Shown here one piece after another: positions 32,393-43,484 of a stretch of DNA of 64,000 nucleotides (its first letter is position 1; each line of letters begins with the position of its first letter). The notes under the pieces were generated by a model. That model was not told the origin of the DNA. It made no database searches and saw nothing but the letters and a program-made list of their open reading frames with translations. The position numbers and the translations under genes are program-made. This stretch comes from Stomoxys calcitrans. Lineage: Eukaryota > Arthropoda > Insecta > Diptera > Muscidae. The stretch lies in assembly GCF_963082655.1 (NCBI RefSeq), contig NC_081552.1, positions 55,871,610 through 55,935,609 on the forward strand. The letters are read 5' to 3'.

Positions 32393-33034
32393 TATACCCT
32401 CCGCCATAGGATGGGGGGTATACTAATTTCGTCATTTTGTTTGTATCTACTCGAAATATTGGTCTGAGACCCCATAAAGTATATATTGGGTTGCCCAAAA
32501 AGTAATTGCGGCTTTTTTATATTCGGCGTTGACAAATTTTTTCACAGCTTGTGACTCTGTAATTGCATTCTTTCTTCTGTCAGTTATCAGCTGTTACTTT
32601 AAGCTTGCTTTAGAAAAAAAGTGTAAAAAAGTATATTTGATTAAAATTCATTCGAAGTTTTATTAAAAATGCATTTACTTTCTTTTAAAAAATCCGCAAT
32701 TACTTTTTGGGCAACCCAATATATTCTTAATCGTCGCGACATTTAATGTCGATCTAGCCATGTCCGTCCGTCTGTCTGTAGGTCTGTCTGTCGAAAGCAC
32801 GCTAACTTCCGAATGAGTAAAGCTAGCTGCTTGAGATTTTGCACAAATACTTCTTATAAGTGTAGGTCGGTTGGTATTGTAAATGGGCCATATCGGTCCA
32901 TGTTTTGATAAAGCTGTCATATAAACCGATCTTGGGTCTTGACTTCTTGAGCCTCTGAGCGCGATTCTTATCCGATTGGAATGCAATTTTGCGCGTTGTG
33001 TTTTGTTATGATATCCAACAATTGTGCCAAGTAT
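32393..33034 (-). mobile_element. Type A element fused to D, left end missing
   Basis: Right hairpin, GTCTGAGACCCC block, TA run (split by a MITE at 32486-32719), core, GTCTGTC tract and about two units. At about 33034 it changes to family D inside the shared motif TATAGCTGCCATATA. Confidence 0.82.
32486..32719. mobile_element. Mariner-type MITE, 234 bp, intact copy
   Basis: The ends TTGGGTTGCCCAAAAAGTAA and its inverted partner are present, with TA duplicated at 32484-32485 and 32720-32721. The host sequence CATAAAGTATA|TATTCTT is restored when the insert is removed. The TTGGGTTGCCCAAAAAGT end is typical of irritans-type mariners. The interior is non-coding. Further pieces lie at 38166-38309 and 45358-45500 plus 46690-46780. 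Confidence 0.92.
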
Positions 33035-33224
33035 ATAGCTGCCATATAGACCGATGTTGCAATTTAGGGTCTTAATCTCATAAAAATCGGATTAGTTGCA
33101 AGTTTTCGCTGAAACTGTTCTTGCATAAGAGTTCTCGGGACCTCAATAAAATATGATTCAGGCCATCTCCTATTTAGATATAACTATGGATATGGTAGGG
33201 GAGTTATAATAAAATAGGATGGTT
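33035..33224 (-). mobile_element. Type D start block, reverse
   Basis: ACCGATGTTGCAATTTAGGG, TTTTCGCTGAAACTGTTC, AAGAGTTCTCGGGACC and GATATAACTATGGATATGG match, in reverse, the D left block at 9371 and 24899. It ends near AGGGGAGTTATAATAAAATA. Confidence 0.75.
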
Positions 33225-35570
33225 AATAAATCCATGTAGATGGATTTCCTTATACTTTTCCTTATTTGTATCCTTATGTATACCGTTATCCTTATCAACC
33301 ATTCATTTCCCCAACTTCACTATAGAAGTGAAAATCTGTTGATTTTGACTCTTCATGGTACATGGTGGCGTATGATCCACAACAAATTCAATGATCATAC
33401 GCCACCATGTCTTCCACCATAGATTTCAATAGACTTGTTTTTATCATGCCATTGTAAACCTCAAGGCATATAAATAGACCCTCAACAATTTCATAGTCTT
33501 TGTTGAGTTGCCACTGTTTTCTTACCCTCTAGTTAATCATCTTAAAGATAAAAATAAAGTTTTTATTAGCCACAAAATACCAAACAAATATTTACTAAAC
33601 TTTTGTCTTTCGAATTCTTTTTAGGTAAACAATTGGTTTTTATTGCTGACAGTTCAGTGGCAAAAAATACGAATGAAAACACCCACATAGTATGCCCACA
33701 CCAAAGCAGTACTTTTGACATGTAAGTACATAAACTAGCATCGGGGAGATTTATAGCTCTAAGAATTGAGTAGAACTGGAAGAAGAAGAAGAAGAGTCAT
33801 AATACCCATACTACCAAGACATCATATAGCTTATAGCCCGGGGGCATAGTTTTTTTGTAGCAATGTATAGGTAGGTAAGCGAATACCATGGGTTTAGACG
33901 AATTTCCTTTTTCCTTCTTGCTGCATAGTACCTTGCAGCAGACTAATATTACCTTACCAACGCTCAACATTCTCGACAATGGTAGGCAACAAATGTATTT
34001 TGTTTTGTGGTTCCCAAAAAGAAAATATTCAACGGAGAAAGGTAACGGGGAGTCACAAAGCGACATTTTTAGAGCTCTAAGCTAAGAAACACCAACATCA
34101 AAACTGAAACAACATTGTATTTTTTCGTTTTTGGTAAATTTACCATACCACCAGGTCGTTGTTTGGTGTAGGTATGTGTTTTTTTTTGTATTTTTTACCA
34201 TTTGTTTGCTTATTCTTTTATTGGCAACCATTTCACTATTCACAGTTAGTTGAGAGAAACATCCCTTCAAGTGCATTGCCATTCATGTGTGCTTGAATTG
34301 TTGTAACTTTGATGTTTTATTGGCTATTACATGGAGTTTGTTCATTTCTGCTGATTCAGATTTTCCAAGACACTGATTGCTTATTCTAAATTGTCCCTAA
34401 TGCCAAAGAGAGTTCTAAATTGCTTTTTAACTGGTAGCATCCAAAATGTGAAAACTTAGTAAAGCGGGATTTTAGAATTGTCACTGTTTGGATAAGATTC
34501 CTCTTCTCCTTAGCATTGCAACCTGTACAACAGTATGAGTGTGGGGTAAGGATGAATTGTTTCGATAAGAATGAGAAGAGGTTTTTTTAGTCGAGTTTGA
34601 ATCAATCGAAACAAATTGTCGTGGTGTTTAATTCCGAGACAAATTCTAAAGTGCAAAGAACAAAGGACATACAGATGTGACTATCAATGGGTTTGGTATG
34701 CCTTTCTGCGCCCTCTCTCAGCAGTGCAAACAAATGCACAAAACTTTATAAAACCTTGCGGCATAGTTGTGGTATACCTTGAGCTTAGTGACCACGAATC
34801 CTTTTAGGCTTATAACCACTACTTGGAAAATAACTGAAAAGAGTTGTTAGCCGCTGCGCCATAATTAAAACATTTCCCGCCAACAATAACAAAGACGAAA
34901 GAAAACCATAATAAAAACTCAGAAATGAAGACCAGACCCTGACCGAGAATGTCGCTGACAGTCGTGATGACCTCCTCTTGGCTTTATGCTTTCATCTTTA
35001 CTTGTCGTGGTGTCCTCAGTGGCGGAAATGAAAAAAAAAAACTTAGATAAGCATAAAAACGGATGTTAAAATAGTGTCAACGTTTCCAAGTTGTTGTGGT
35101 AAATCTCCTTGGTACTTTTTGTCAAAACAAAAGGATGATGACACCACGTACTACTTAGAACTTAGACGAAGATGGCACTCACGCCTCCCCTGAATGGCCA
35201 AAGCCATGAAAGAAAAACACTGTAATTAAGGGTATTTCACTTGAACGAAATTAAAATGGAATGAAAATTAACAACAGTAGAAGGAAAATAGTCCACTTAG
35301 TACCAAACCCAAAGAGTTCTTTTATGCACTTTGTGTGAAAACGGCAAAAAAGAAAATAGTTTTACACAAAAATAAAAGAAAAAGTTCTTTTTTTAGATGC
35401 CAAGCCATATAATGGGACCAATTACGAGGGATAGTTGGGGGAAATGACAGTAGAAATGGTAAATAAAGTAAACTTGTGAAGAAAATCTTCATGGGGGAAT
35501 TCTAAGGACTATGGAACATTTGGTGTAAAGGGATTGTCGCCAAATTTCCTTAAAAAAGAAAACAAATTAT
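33225..35570. other. Plain AT-rich DNA, no gene recognised
   Basis: This 2.3 kb stretch has no window repeat. It contains a perfect 18 bp hairpin at 33360-33410, an AGAAGAAGAAG tract near 33780 and several A and T runs. The longest frames (for example minus 33797-34066) have no domain I recognise and overlap plus-strand frames. Confidence 0.6.
33360..33410. repeat. Perfect 18 bp inverted repeat, 15 nt loop
   Basis: ACATGGTGGCGTATGATC (33360-33377) is exactly complementary to GATCATACGCCACCATGT (33393-33410), with the loop CACAACAAATTCAAT. It stands in otherwise plain AT-rich DNA and has no relation to the element ends elsewhere. Confidence 0.95.
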
Positions 35571-36413
35571 AACAAGCAAAAGCGTACTAAGTTCGGCCGA
35601 GCCGAATCTTATATACCCTCCATAATGGATCCAATTTGTCAAGTTCATTGTCCGATATCAATTTATTGGGAAACGAATGATAATGGATAAAAATTGCTGT
35701 GCTATTGGAGCTTTACCAAGTTATAAACCGATTGGTGCCATAACTAGTTGGGCTGTTGGAGACCAAAATTAGAGTCATTTCAGCAACATCGGAAAAGAAC
35801 TGCGCTCTCTACAGGCTCAAGAAGTATAATTGGGAGATCGGTTTATATGGGAGCTACATCAGGTCATGAACAGATTGAGACCATACTTGACACAATTGTT
35901 GAAAGTTAAATTAAAACACTTTATGCAAAATTTCAGCCAAATCGGATACTAATTGCGCCCTCTAGCGGCACAAGAAGTCAAGATCCGAAATCGGTTTATA
36001 TGGCAGCTATATCAGGTTATGAACCAATTTGAAACACACTCAGCACAGTTGCTGAAAGTCATAATAAAACACATCATGCAAAAGTTCATATCTTACTTCT
36101 TGAGCCCTCTAGTGGCTTAAGAAGTAAGATCCAGGATGGGTTTATATGGCAGCTTTATAAAAACCTGGACCGATATGACCCATTTACAATCCCAACAGAC
36201 CTTCACTTACATGACGTATTTGTGTAACATTTCAAGCACCTAATGTTACTCCTTCGAAAGTTAGCGTGCTTTGGACGTATGGACATGGTTAGATCGACTT
36301 AAAATGTCATGACTCTCGGGAATATATACACTTTATGGGGTCGTAGACGAATATTTCGAGGTACTACAAACATAATGAGTATACCCCCATCCTATGGTGG
36401 AGGGTATAAAAAT
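35571..36413 (+). mobile_element. Type A/A'-like element, both ends present
   Basis: The left end is AACAAGCAAAAGCGTAC, with palindrome variant TTCGGCCGAGCCGAA and CCTCCATAATGGATCC. About three units follow. The microsatellite is almost gone (TTTGGACGTATGGACATGG), then core, short TA run and hairpin CCCCCATCCTATGGTGGAGGG. Confidence 0.86.
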
Positions 36414-36452
36414 CGAAATATTTCTAAGGTTTAATTTTAAAGAAAATTCCCG

Positions 36453-36755
36453 TTTTTATAGCCTCCACCATAGGATAGGGGTATACTAATTTCGTCATTC
36501 TGTTTGTAACACCTCGAAACATGCGTCTAAGACCCCATAAAGTATATATATTCTTGATCGTCGTGACATTTTATATCGAACTAGCCAAGTCCGTCCGTCC
36601 GTCGAAAGCAGAGTAGAGTAGAGCCTCCATCCATATTCATTATTCTTTGTTTGCTTAAAAAGAAATACTGCGCAAAGAACTCGACAGATGCGATCCATGG
36701 TAAAGGGTATATAAGATTCGGCCCGGCCGAACTTAGTAGTACGCTCTTACTTGTT
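36453..36755 (-). mobile_element. Minimal type A element, 303 bp
   Basis: Right hairpin, TA run, core and GTCCGTCCGTC are joined almost directly to the left end (CTTTGTTTGCTTAAAAAGAAATACTGCGC..., ATGCGATCCATGGTAAAGGG, palindrome TTCGGCCCGGCCGAA). All 153 bp units are deleted. The copy abuts another A element in the same orientation. Confidence 0.87.
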
Positions 36756-38165
36756 TTTATACCTTCCACCATAGGATGGGGGTATACTAATTTCGTCATT
36801 CTGTTTGTAACACCTCGAAATGCGTCTAAGGCCCCATAAAGTACAATATATATATTCTTGATCGTCATGCCATTTTAAATCGATCTAGCCATGTCCGTCC
36901 GTCTGTCCGTCCGTCCGTCTGTCCGTCCGTCTGTCCGTCCGTCTGTCCGTCCGTCCGTCTGTCCGTCCGTCTGTCCGTCCGTCTGTCCGTCCGTCTGTCC
37001 GTCCGTCTGTCTGTCGAAAGCACGCTAACTTCTGAAGGAGTAAAGCTAGCCACCTGAAATTTTGCACATATACTTCTTATTAGTGTAGGTCGGTTGGTAT
37101 TGTAAATAGGCCATATCGGTCCATGTTTTAATATAGCTGCCATATAAACCGATCTTGGGTCTTGACTTCTTGAGCCTCTGGAGTGCCCAATTCTTATCCG
37201 ATTGGAATGAAATTTTGCACCATGTGCTTTGTTATGATATCCAACAACTGTGGCAAGTGTGGTTCAAATCGGTTCATAACCTGATATAGCTGTCATATAA
37301 ACAGATCTTGGGTCGTGACTTCTTGAGCCTCTAGAGGGCGCAATTCTTATCCGATTGAAATTAAATTTTGCACGACATATTTTGTTATGATATCCAACAA
37401 CTGTGCCAAATATGGTTCAAATTGGTTCATAACCTGATATAGCTGTCATATAAACCGATCGTGGGTCTTGACTTCTTGAGCCATTATAGGGCGCAATTCT
37501 TATCCGATTGGAATGAATTTTGGCACGTAGTATTTTGTTATGATATCCAACAACTGTGCCCAATATGGTTCAAATCGGTTCATAACCTGATATAGCTGTC
37601 ATATAAACAGATCTTGGGTCGTGACTTCTTGAGCCTCTAGAGGGCGCAATTCTTATCCGATTGATATTAAATTTTGCACGACGTGTTTTGTTTTGTTTTG
37701 ATATCCAACAACTGTGCCAAATATGGTTCAAATTGGTTCATAACCTGATATTGCTGTCATATGAACCGATCTGGGATCTTGACTCCTTGAACCTCTAGAG
37801 GTCGCAATTATTATCCGAATTGCCTGAAATTTTGTACGACGGATTCTCTCATGACCATTAACATAGGTGTTTATTAAGGCCGATACAGCTCCCATATGAA
37901 TCGATCTCTCTATTTTATTTCTTGAGCCCCCAAAGGGCGCAATTCTTATTCGAATTGGCTGACATTTTACACAGGTCTCCAACATAAAATTTAATTGTGG
38001 TCCAAACCGGACCATATCTTTATATCGCTCTAATAGCAGAGCAAATCTTTTCTTATATCCTTTTTTGCCTAAGAAGAGATGCCGGGAAAAGAACTCGACA
38101 AATGCGATCCATGGTGGAGGGTACATAAGATTCGGCCAGGCCGAACTTAGCACGCTTTTACTTGT
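36756..38165 (-). mobile_element. Type A element, full length
   Basis: Right hairpin, TA run, core, a 120 bp GTCCGTCCGTCT tract (about 36894-37014), six to seven units, and the left end with palindrome variant TTCGGCCAGGCCGAA. The left end joins a mariner MITE half at 38166 with the same junction as at 45500. Confidence 0.9.
36894..37014 (-). repeat. GTCCGTCCGTCT 12 bp minisatellite
   Basis: The GTCC/GTCT tract of this A copy has expanded into a regular 8-12 bp higher-order pattern. It parallels the expansion at 5783-6077 but uses a different variant unit. Confidence 0.88.
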
Positions 38166-38309
38166 TTTACACTTTTTTTCTAAAGCAAGCTAAAAGTAAC
38201 AGCTGATAACTGACAGAAGAAAGAATGCAATTACAGAGTCACAAACTGTGAAAAAATTTGTCAACGCCAACTATATGAAAAATCTGCAATTACTTTTTGG
38301 GCAACCCAA
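38166..38309 (-). mobile_element. Mariner-type MITE, one half
   Basis: Read in reverse, this is the 144 bp left half of the MITE at 32486, ending in TTTTTGGGCAACCCAA with TA at 38310-38311. The other half is not found beyond the adjoining A elements. Confidence 0.88.
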
Positions 38310-38311
38310 TA

Positions 38312-38957
38312 TAAGAATAGTTGGATAGGGCCCGCTCCGCTGCGCCTTCTTCCACTCTCTTTTTTTATCTGCACCCTATACGGTCACGTCAGGGAATAAG
38401 TCCTGTTTGGGGTGCTGGTACGGCCTTTAAGATATTTCGCGCCAATGTGGATAGTTTATTGGTGCTCTACTCCCAAATACCTTTCATTGGAGCCGTCGGT
38501 AATTATATCCGGTATGGCGCTGTTTTTGAGAGTGAGGCGGACCGCCATATATCAAATTCTAGTCTCAAATACCTTTCATTTGAGTCTCATATTGTCATTA
38601 TTGGTTTATATTCCATTAGGCTGGTGGCATTGGAGGTGGGGCGGCCCCCTAAATATCCCGCCCACCTCTAAGTCCTTGCGTTTTTGGAAATAAGGTAAGG
38701 GGAGGGTCCGCCCATTAAAGTTTGGATGTTAGATCAACTTCATTCTCTTGGATTTGGTGGTGGATTGGAATAGCCAAATTCTTTGCCCCAAAAGAGGGTA
38801 TCAGAATCATACTCCACTCCCGAAAATCACATTGGAGCTACATATTGCTATAGTCGGTATATATGTGTGGTTTAGAGGGAGTTTCTGAGATGAGGCGTCT
38901 CTGAAACACTTGGGCATGAAACAGATACAGGGGTGGCCACCCACGTACTTACAAACA
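38312..38957 (+). repeat. Family E, first part
   Basis: TGGTGCTCTACTCCCAAATACC, TTTCATTTGAGTCTCATATTG, GGAGGTGGGGCGGCCCCC and GAGTTTCTGAGATGAGGCG are E motifs in tandem. It begins right after the MITE terminus and is interrupted by a SINE at 38958. Confidence 0.72.
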
Positions 38958-39168
38958 AACAACAAATTTTGCCCAAGAACATTCCACTAAGGAAAAGGGG
39001 CAATCTTCTCACATATCAATGAGTACAGTCGGATTCAAGTTTTAAGCTCAATGATAAGCGGCCTCCTTTTTATAGCCGAGTCCGAACGCCGTGGCGCAGT
39101 GTGACACCTCTTTGGAGAGAAGTTTGACATGGCATATTATCTCACAAATGTTGCCAGCATTAGCCCGA
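38958..39168 (-). mobile_element. tRNA-derived SINE inside family E, truncated
   Basis: In reverse it reads from the SINE body (GCTGGCAACATTTGTGAGATA, GACATGGCATATTAT in plus orientation) to the tail (CAATGAGTACAGTCGGATTC, AACATTCCACTAAGG). The tRNA-like head is absent. E motifs occur on both sides. Confidence 0.78.
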
Positions 39169-39716
39169 ACTTAGCCCTGAAAAACTATCAGCATCATGCT
39201 CTCCTCTCATATATCTTTAATTTAAGCCACAATTGCCATTGGTTTAGGGGGAGTTTGTGGGTTGGCACGACCCCCAAACATTTGGCCTCAAACTTGGATA
39301 TCAAATTCGTTTTCTACTATCAAATACCTATTGTTTATCGCGATATTAGGCAATCATGACCGGTTTGAAGAGAGTTTAGAGGCGGACTCTAAAGTAATAT
39401 CAGCATCGTGCTAGAGCACGATTTTGTTTGAGCCCCATAATATCAATCATTTTGAAGGAGGTTATCAAGATATTCACAGAGCTAAGGGGTGTCGTACAGA
39501 TTCACACTAAATAATTCTTTTGTATTGGTTATCTACATTCAAAATCATATTTCTAATGTAGACACTTGGGATACTATATTCTTATAGACCTGCAGGTCCT
39601 CCTGTGTCCATCCCAAAGTGTACTCTTATACCAAAGACCTCTTATTTCTGTGCTATTTTATCCTGATCGGCCTTCGTATATTATTTCATATTATTCATAT
39701 ATTATTCTTGATTCCT
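39169..39716 (+). repeat. Family E, middle part
   Basis: CTCTCATATATCTTTAATTTAAGCC, GGTTTAGGGGGAGTTTG, CCCCCAAACATTTGGCC, then GACCTGCAGGTCCTCCTGTG and CCTGATCGGCCTTCGTATATTATTTC, which recur in the E copy at 57430-57590. It is interrupted at 39717 by a B element and resumes at 41636. Confidence 0.75.
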
Positions 39717-40746
39717 TTTTACACCCACCACCGAAGGATGGGGGTATATTAATTTTGTCATTCCGATTGCAACACATCGAAATATCCATTTCCGACCCTA
39801 TACAGTATATATATCCTTGATCAGCGTAAAAATCTGAGACGATCTGGACATGTCCGTCCGTCTGTATGTAGAAAGCATGCTAACTTTCGAAGGAGTAAAG
39901 CTAGGCGCTTGAAATTTTGCACAAATAATTTTTATTAGTGTAGGTCGTTTGGTATTGTAAAGTAAGTTGTGTTAGACCATTTGACGTCCTTCTTCAATTT
40001 GGCCTCGATCGGTTCAGATTTGGATATAGCTTCCTTATAGACCAACCTCTTGATTTAAGGTCTTGGGCCCATAAAAGGCGAATTTATTGTCCGATGTCGC
40101 TGAAATTTGAAACAGTGAGTAAAGTTAGGTCCTTTGATATCCTTCAACAATTTGGTCCAGATCGGTCCAGATTTGGATATAGCTGCCATATAGACCAATC
40201 CTCCGATTTACGGTCTTAGGCCCATAAAAGCCATATCTATTATTCGATTTTGCTGAAATGTGGGACAGTGAGTTGTGTTAGGCCCTTCGACTTCCTTCGT
40301 CAATTTGGCCCAGATCGGTCCAGATTTGCATATAGCTGCCCATAAAAGCCACGTATATTATCCGATTTTGCTGAAATTTGGGACAGTGAGTTGTGTTAGA
40401 CCCTTTGACATCTTTCTTCAATTTGGCCTAGATCGGTTCAGATTTGGATATAGCTGCCATATGGACCGATCTCTGGGTTTTATGTTTTGGGCCCATAAAA
40501 GGCGCATTTATTATCCGATTTCGCCGAAATTTGGGACAGTGCTTTGTGTTAGGCTTTTCGAAATTTTTCTGCAACTTGGCTTAAATCAGTTCAGATTTGG
40601 ATATAGCTACCATGTAGGCGGCTATCTCGATTTAAAATCTTGGCCCAATAAAAGGCGCATTTCTAATCCGATTTCACTGAAATTTGGCACAGTGTGTTAG
40701 GCTTTTTGACATCCGTGTAGTATATTGTTCGGATCGGTTTATTTTT
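39717..40746 (-). mobile_element. Type B element, part 1, with an A-derived patch
   Basis: Right hairpin, TA run and core are type B. From the GTCCGTCTGTATGT tract to about 39960 the sequence is type A (GAAAGCATGCTAACTTTCGA, GGAGTAAAGCTAGGCGCTTG, TTAGTGTAGGTCGTTTGG). It then returns to B units (AGTAAGTTGTGTTAGACC). It is interrupted at about 40747 by an A element. Confidence 0.83.
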
Positions 40747-41450
40747 ATACCCTCCACCATAAGATGGGGGGTATACTAATTTCGTCATTCTGTTTGTAAC
40801 TACTCGAAATATTCGTCTGAGACCCAATAGAGTATATATATTCTTGATCGTCGCGAAATTTTATGTCGATCTAGCCATGTCCGTCCGTCTGTCCGTCCGT
40901 CCGTCCGTCCGTCCGTCCGTCTGTCTGTCGAAAGCACGCTAACTTCCGAAGGAGTAGAGCTAGCCGCTTGATATTTTGTACAAATACTTCTTATTAGTGT
41001 AGGTCGGTTGGTATTGTAAATGGGCCATATCGGTCCATGTTTTGATATAGCTGCCATATAAACCGATCTTGGATCTTGACTTCTTGAGCCTCTAGAGTGC
41101 GCAATTCTTCTCCCATGACCTTCAACATACGTGTCTAGTATGGTCTGAATCGATCAATAGCTTGATACAGCTCCCATATAAACTTATCTCCCGATTTTGC
41201 TTCTTGAGCCCTACAAGGCGCAATTCTTATCCGAATGAACTGAAATATTACACAAATAATGTCAATCAGCATACATTTATGGTCCGAATCGGACTATAAC
41301 TTGATATAGCTCCAATAGCATAACAGTTCTAATTCAATATTCTATGTTTGTCGAAAAAGAGATACCGCGCATGGAACTCGATAAATGCGATCAATGGTGG
41401 ATGGTATATAAGATTCGGCCCGGCCGAACTTAGCACGCTCTTACGTGTTA
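40747..41450 (-). mobile_element. Type A element nested in B
   Basis: Complete copy: right hairpin, TA run, core, CCGT tract (about 40878-40925), two to three units and left end with palindrome TTCGGCCCGGCCGAA, ending CTCTTACGTGTT. The flanks CGGATCGGTTTATTTTT and AATATAGCTACT rejoin to normal B sequence. Confidence 0.88.
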
Positions 41451-41635
41451 AATATAGCTACTGTACTTATTACTATTTGATACAAATAGGAACATACTTC
41501 GATATAACTGCTATGGGACATAAAGTATGCAATTTTTACCGAATTTTGATGAAAGGTGGTTTACATATATACCCGAGGTGGTGGGTATCGGAAATTCGGC
41601 CCATCCGAACTTAACGAATTTTTACTTATTTTGGG
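41451..41635 (-). mobile_element. Type B element, part 2 (left end)
   Basis: ATATAGCTACTGTACTTATTAC, GCTATGGGACATAAAGTATGC, TTTACATATATACCCGAGG and a damaged palindrome TTCGGCCCATCCGAA complete the B copy that started at 39717. Confidence 0.83.
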
Positions 41636-42186
41636 GTAGGATAGGGATAAGGGGATTGCCCTCTGACACGTCCTTTTATTTGAGTTCAATATATTCTCGG
41701 TCATCCTACATGACAGTTTGGCATTACATTTATTGGGAGGAGGGGATCGATATTTTCCCAATCACAAAATTTGTCCTTTCTGGGAGGTTTTGGGTGGTGG
41801 GGAGGGCCCTCAGATACCCCCCCCCCACACACACACACACACTTAGGGTAACATTTTAATGCCACGTTCGTACTCTACTCTCAAATACCTTTTATTTGAT
41901 ACCCATATAGCTCAAAGCGGTGAAAGTGTCCTCTCAGGGCGTTTTTGGGTGGGGGACCCACCAAAACTTAAGAGTGAAATTTTTGTACTAAATTCGTAAA
42001 TTCGTAGTCTTAAATTCCTTTCATTTGATACCCATATTGTCCACATGTGTTTGAACCACATGTCCGGATTGGGCGTCACCCCCGATAATTTGACCCCAAA
42101 ATTGTAAACCAATTTCGTGTTTTTGGGGTACCATAAGGTAGCATATAAAATCGAAGCAAATAAACAAACAAACAAACACAAATTGA
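41636..42186 (+). repeat. Family E, last part
   Basis: GGGGATTGCCCTCTGACACG, TGACAGTTTGGCATTACATTTATTGGGAGG, CTCAAATACCTTTTATTTGATACC and GTTTTTGGGTGGGGGACC follow in the same order as at 57591-58650. It ends in AAACAAACAAACAAACAC. It contains a C10 (CA)n tract at about 41817-41841. Confidence 0.75.
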
Positions 42187-43355
42187 TTTTTATACCCTCC
42201 ACCATAAGATGGGGGGTATACTAATTTCGTCAGTCTGTTTGTAACTACTCGAAATATTCGTCTGAGACCCCATAAAGTATATATATTCTTGGTCGTCGCG
42301 ACATTTTATGTCGATCTAGCCATGTCCGTCCGTCTGTCCGTCCGTCCGTACGTCCGTCCGTCTGTCGAAAGCACGCTAACTTCCGAAGGAGTAAAGCTAG
42401 CCGCTTGAAATTTTGCACAAATACTTCTTATTAGTGTAGGTCGGTTGGTATTGTAAATGGGCCATATCGGTCCATCTTTTGATATAGCTGCCATATAAAC
42501 CGATCTTGGGTCTTGACAATTCTTATCCGATTGGGATGAAATTTTGCACGACGTATTTTGTTATGATATCCAACAACTGTGCCAAGTATGGTTCAAATCG
42601 GTTTATAACCTGATATAGCTGCCATATAAACCGATCTTGGGTCATGACTTCTTGAGCCTCTAGAGTGCGCAATTCTTATCCGATTTCAATGGAATTTCGC
42701 ACGATGTGTTTTGTCATGATATCCAACATCTGTGCCAAGTATGGTTCAAATCGGTCTATAACCTGATATAGCTGTCATATAAACAGATCTGGGATTTGAC
42801 CTCTTGAGCTTCTACAGGGCCTAATTCCTATCTGATTTGGCTGAAATTTAGCATGACGTATTTTATTCTTACTTTCAACAACTGTGTCAAATAACGTTCA
42901 AATCGGTCCGTAACCTGATATAGCTGACATATAAACCGATCTGGGATCTTGACTTCTTGATCCCTAGAGGTCGCAATTATTATCCGATATGCCTGAAATT
43001 TTGTACGACGGATCCTCTCATCACCATCAATATACGTGTTTATTACGATCTGAATCGGTCTATAGCCCGATACAGCTCCCATATAAATCGATCTCTCTAT
43101 TTTACTTCTCGAGCCCCCAAAAGGCGCAATTCTTATTCGAATTGGCTGACATTTTACACAGGTCTCCAACATATAATTAAATTGTGGTGCTAACCGCACC
43201 ATATCTTGATATCGCTCTAACAACAGAGCAAATCTTTTCTTATATCCTTTTTTTGCCTAAGAAGAGATGCCGGGAAAAGAACTCGACAAATGCGATCCAT
43301 GGTGGAGGGTATATAAGATTCGGCCCGGCCGAACTTAGCACGCTTTTACTTGTTA
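42187..43355 (-). mobile_element. Type A element, full length
   Basis: Right hairpin, TA run, core, CCGTCCGTCCGTACG tract, about five units (one shortened near 42517) and the left end with a perfect palindrome near 43319-43333. Confidence 0.9.
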
Positions 43356-43484
43356 TATATAAGATTATAACAACACTTCAGAATCGTATAAACTGAGTGA
43401 CTACCTAGGTTTTTAGAAGTCCTATACAAATAAGAGGTTTTAAAAACGGGGCAGCGAAGCGGACCACCGGGATACTACCCAGGC
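43356..43484. other. Junction DNA, possibly a family E remnant
   Basis: AAAACGGGGCAGCGAAGCGGACCACCGGG is GC-rich compared with its surroundings and may be an E end. The rest is plain. Confidence 0.35.

Noticed and set aside
33797..34066. 89-codon minus-strand frame in plain DNA
   Set aside because: It overlaps a plus-strand frame, lacks a recognisable domain, and has the composition of AT-rich non-coding DNA.
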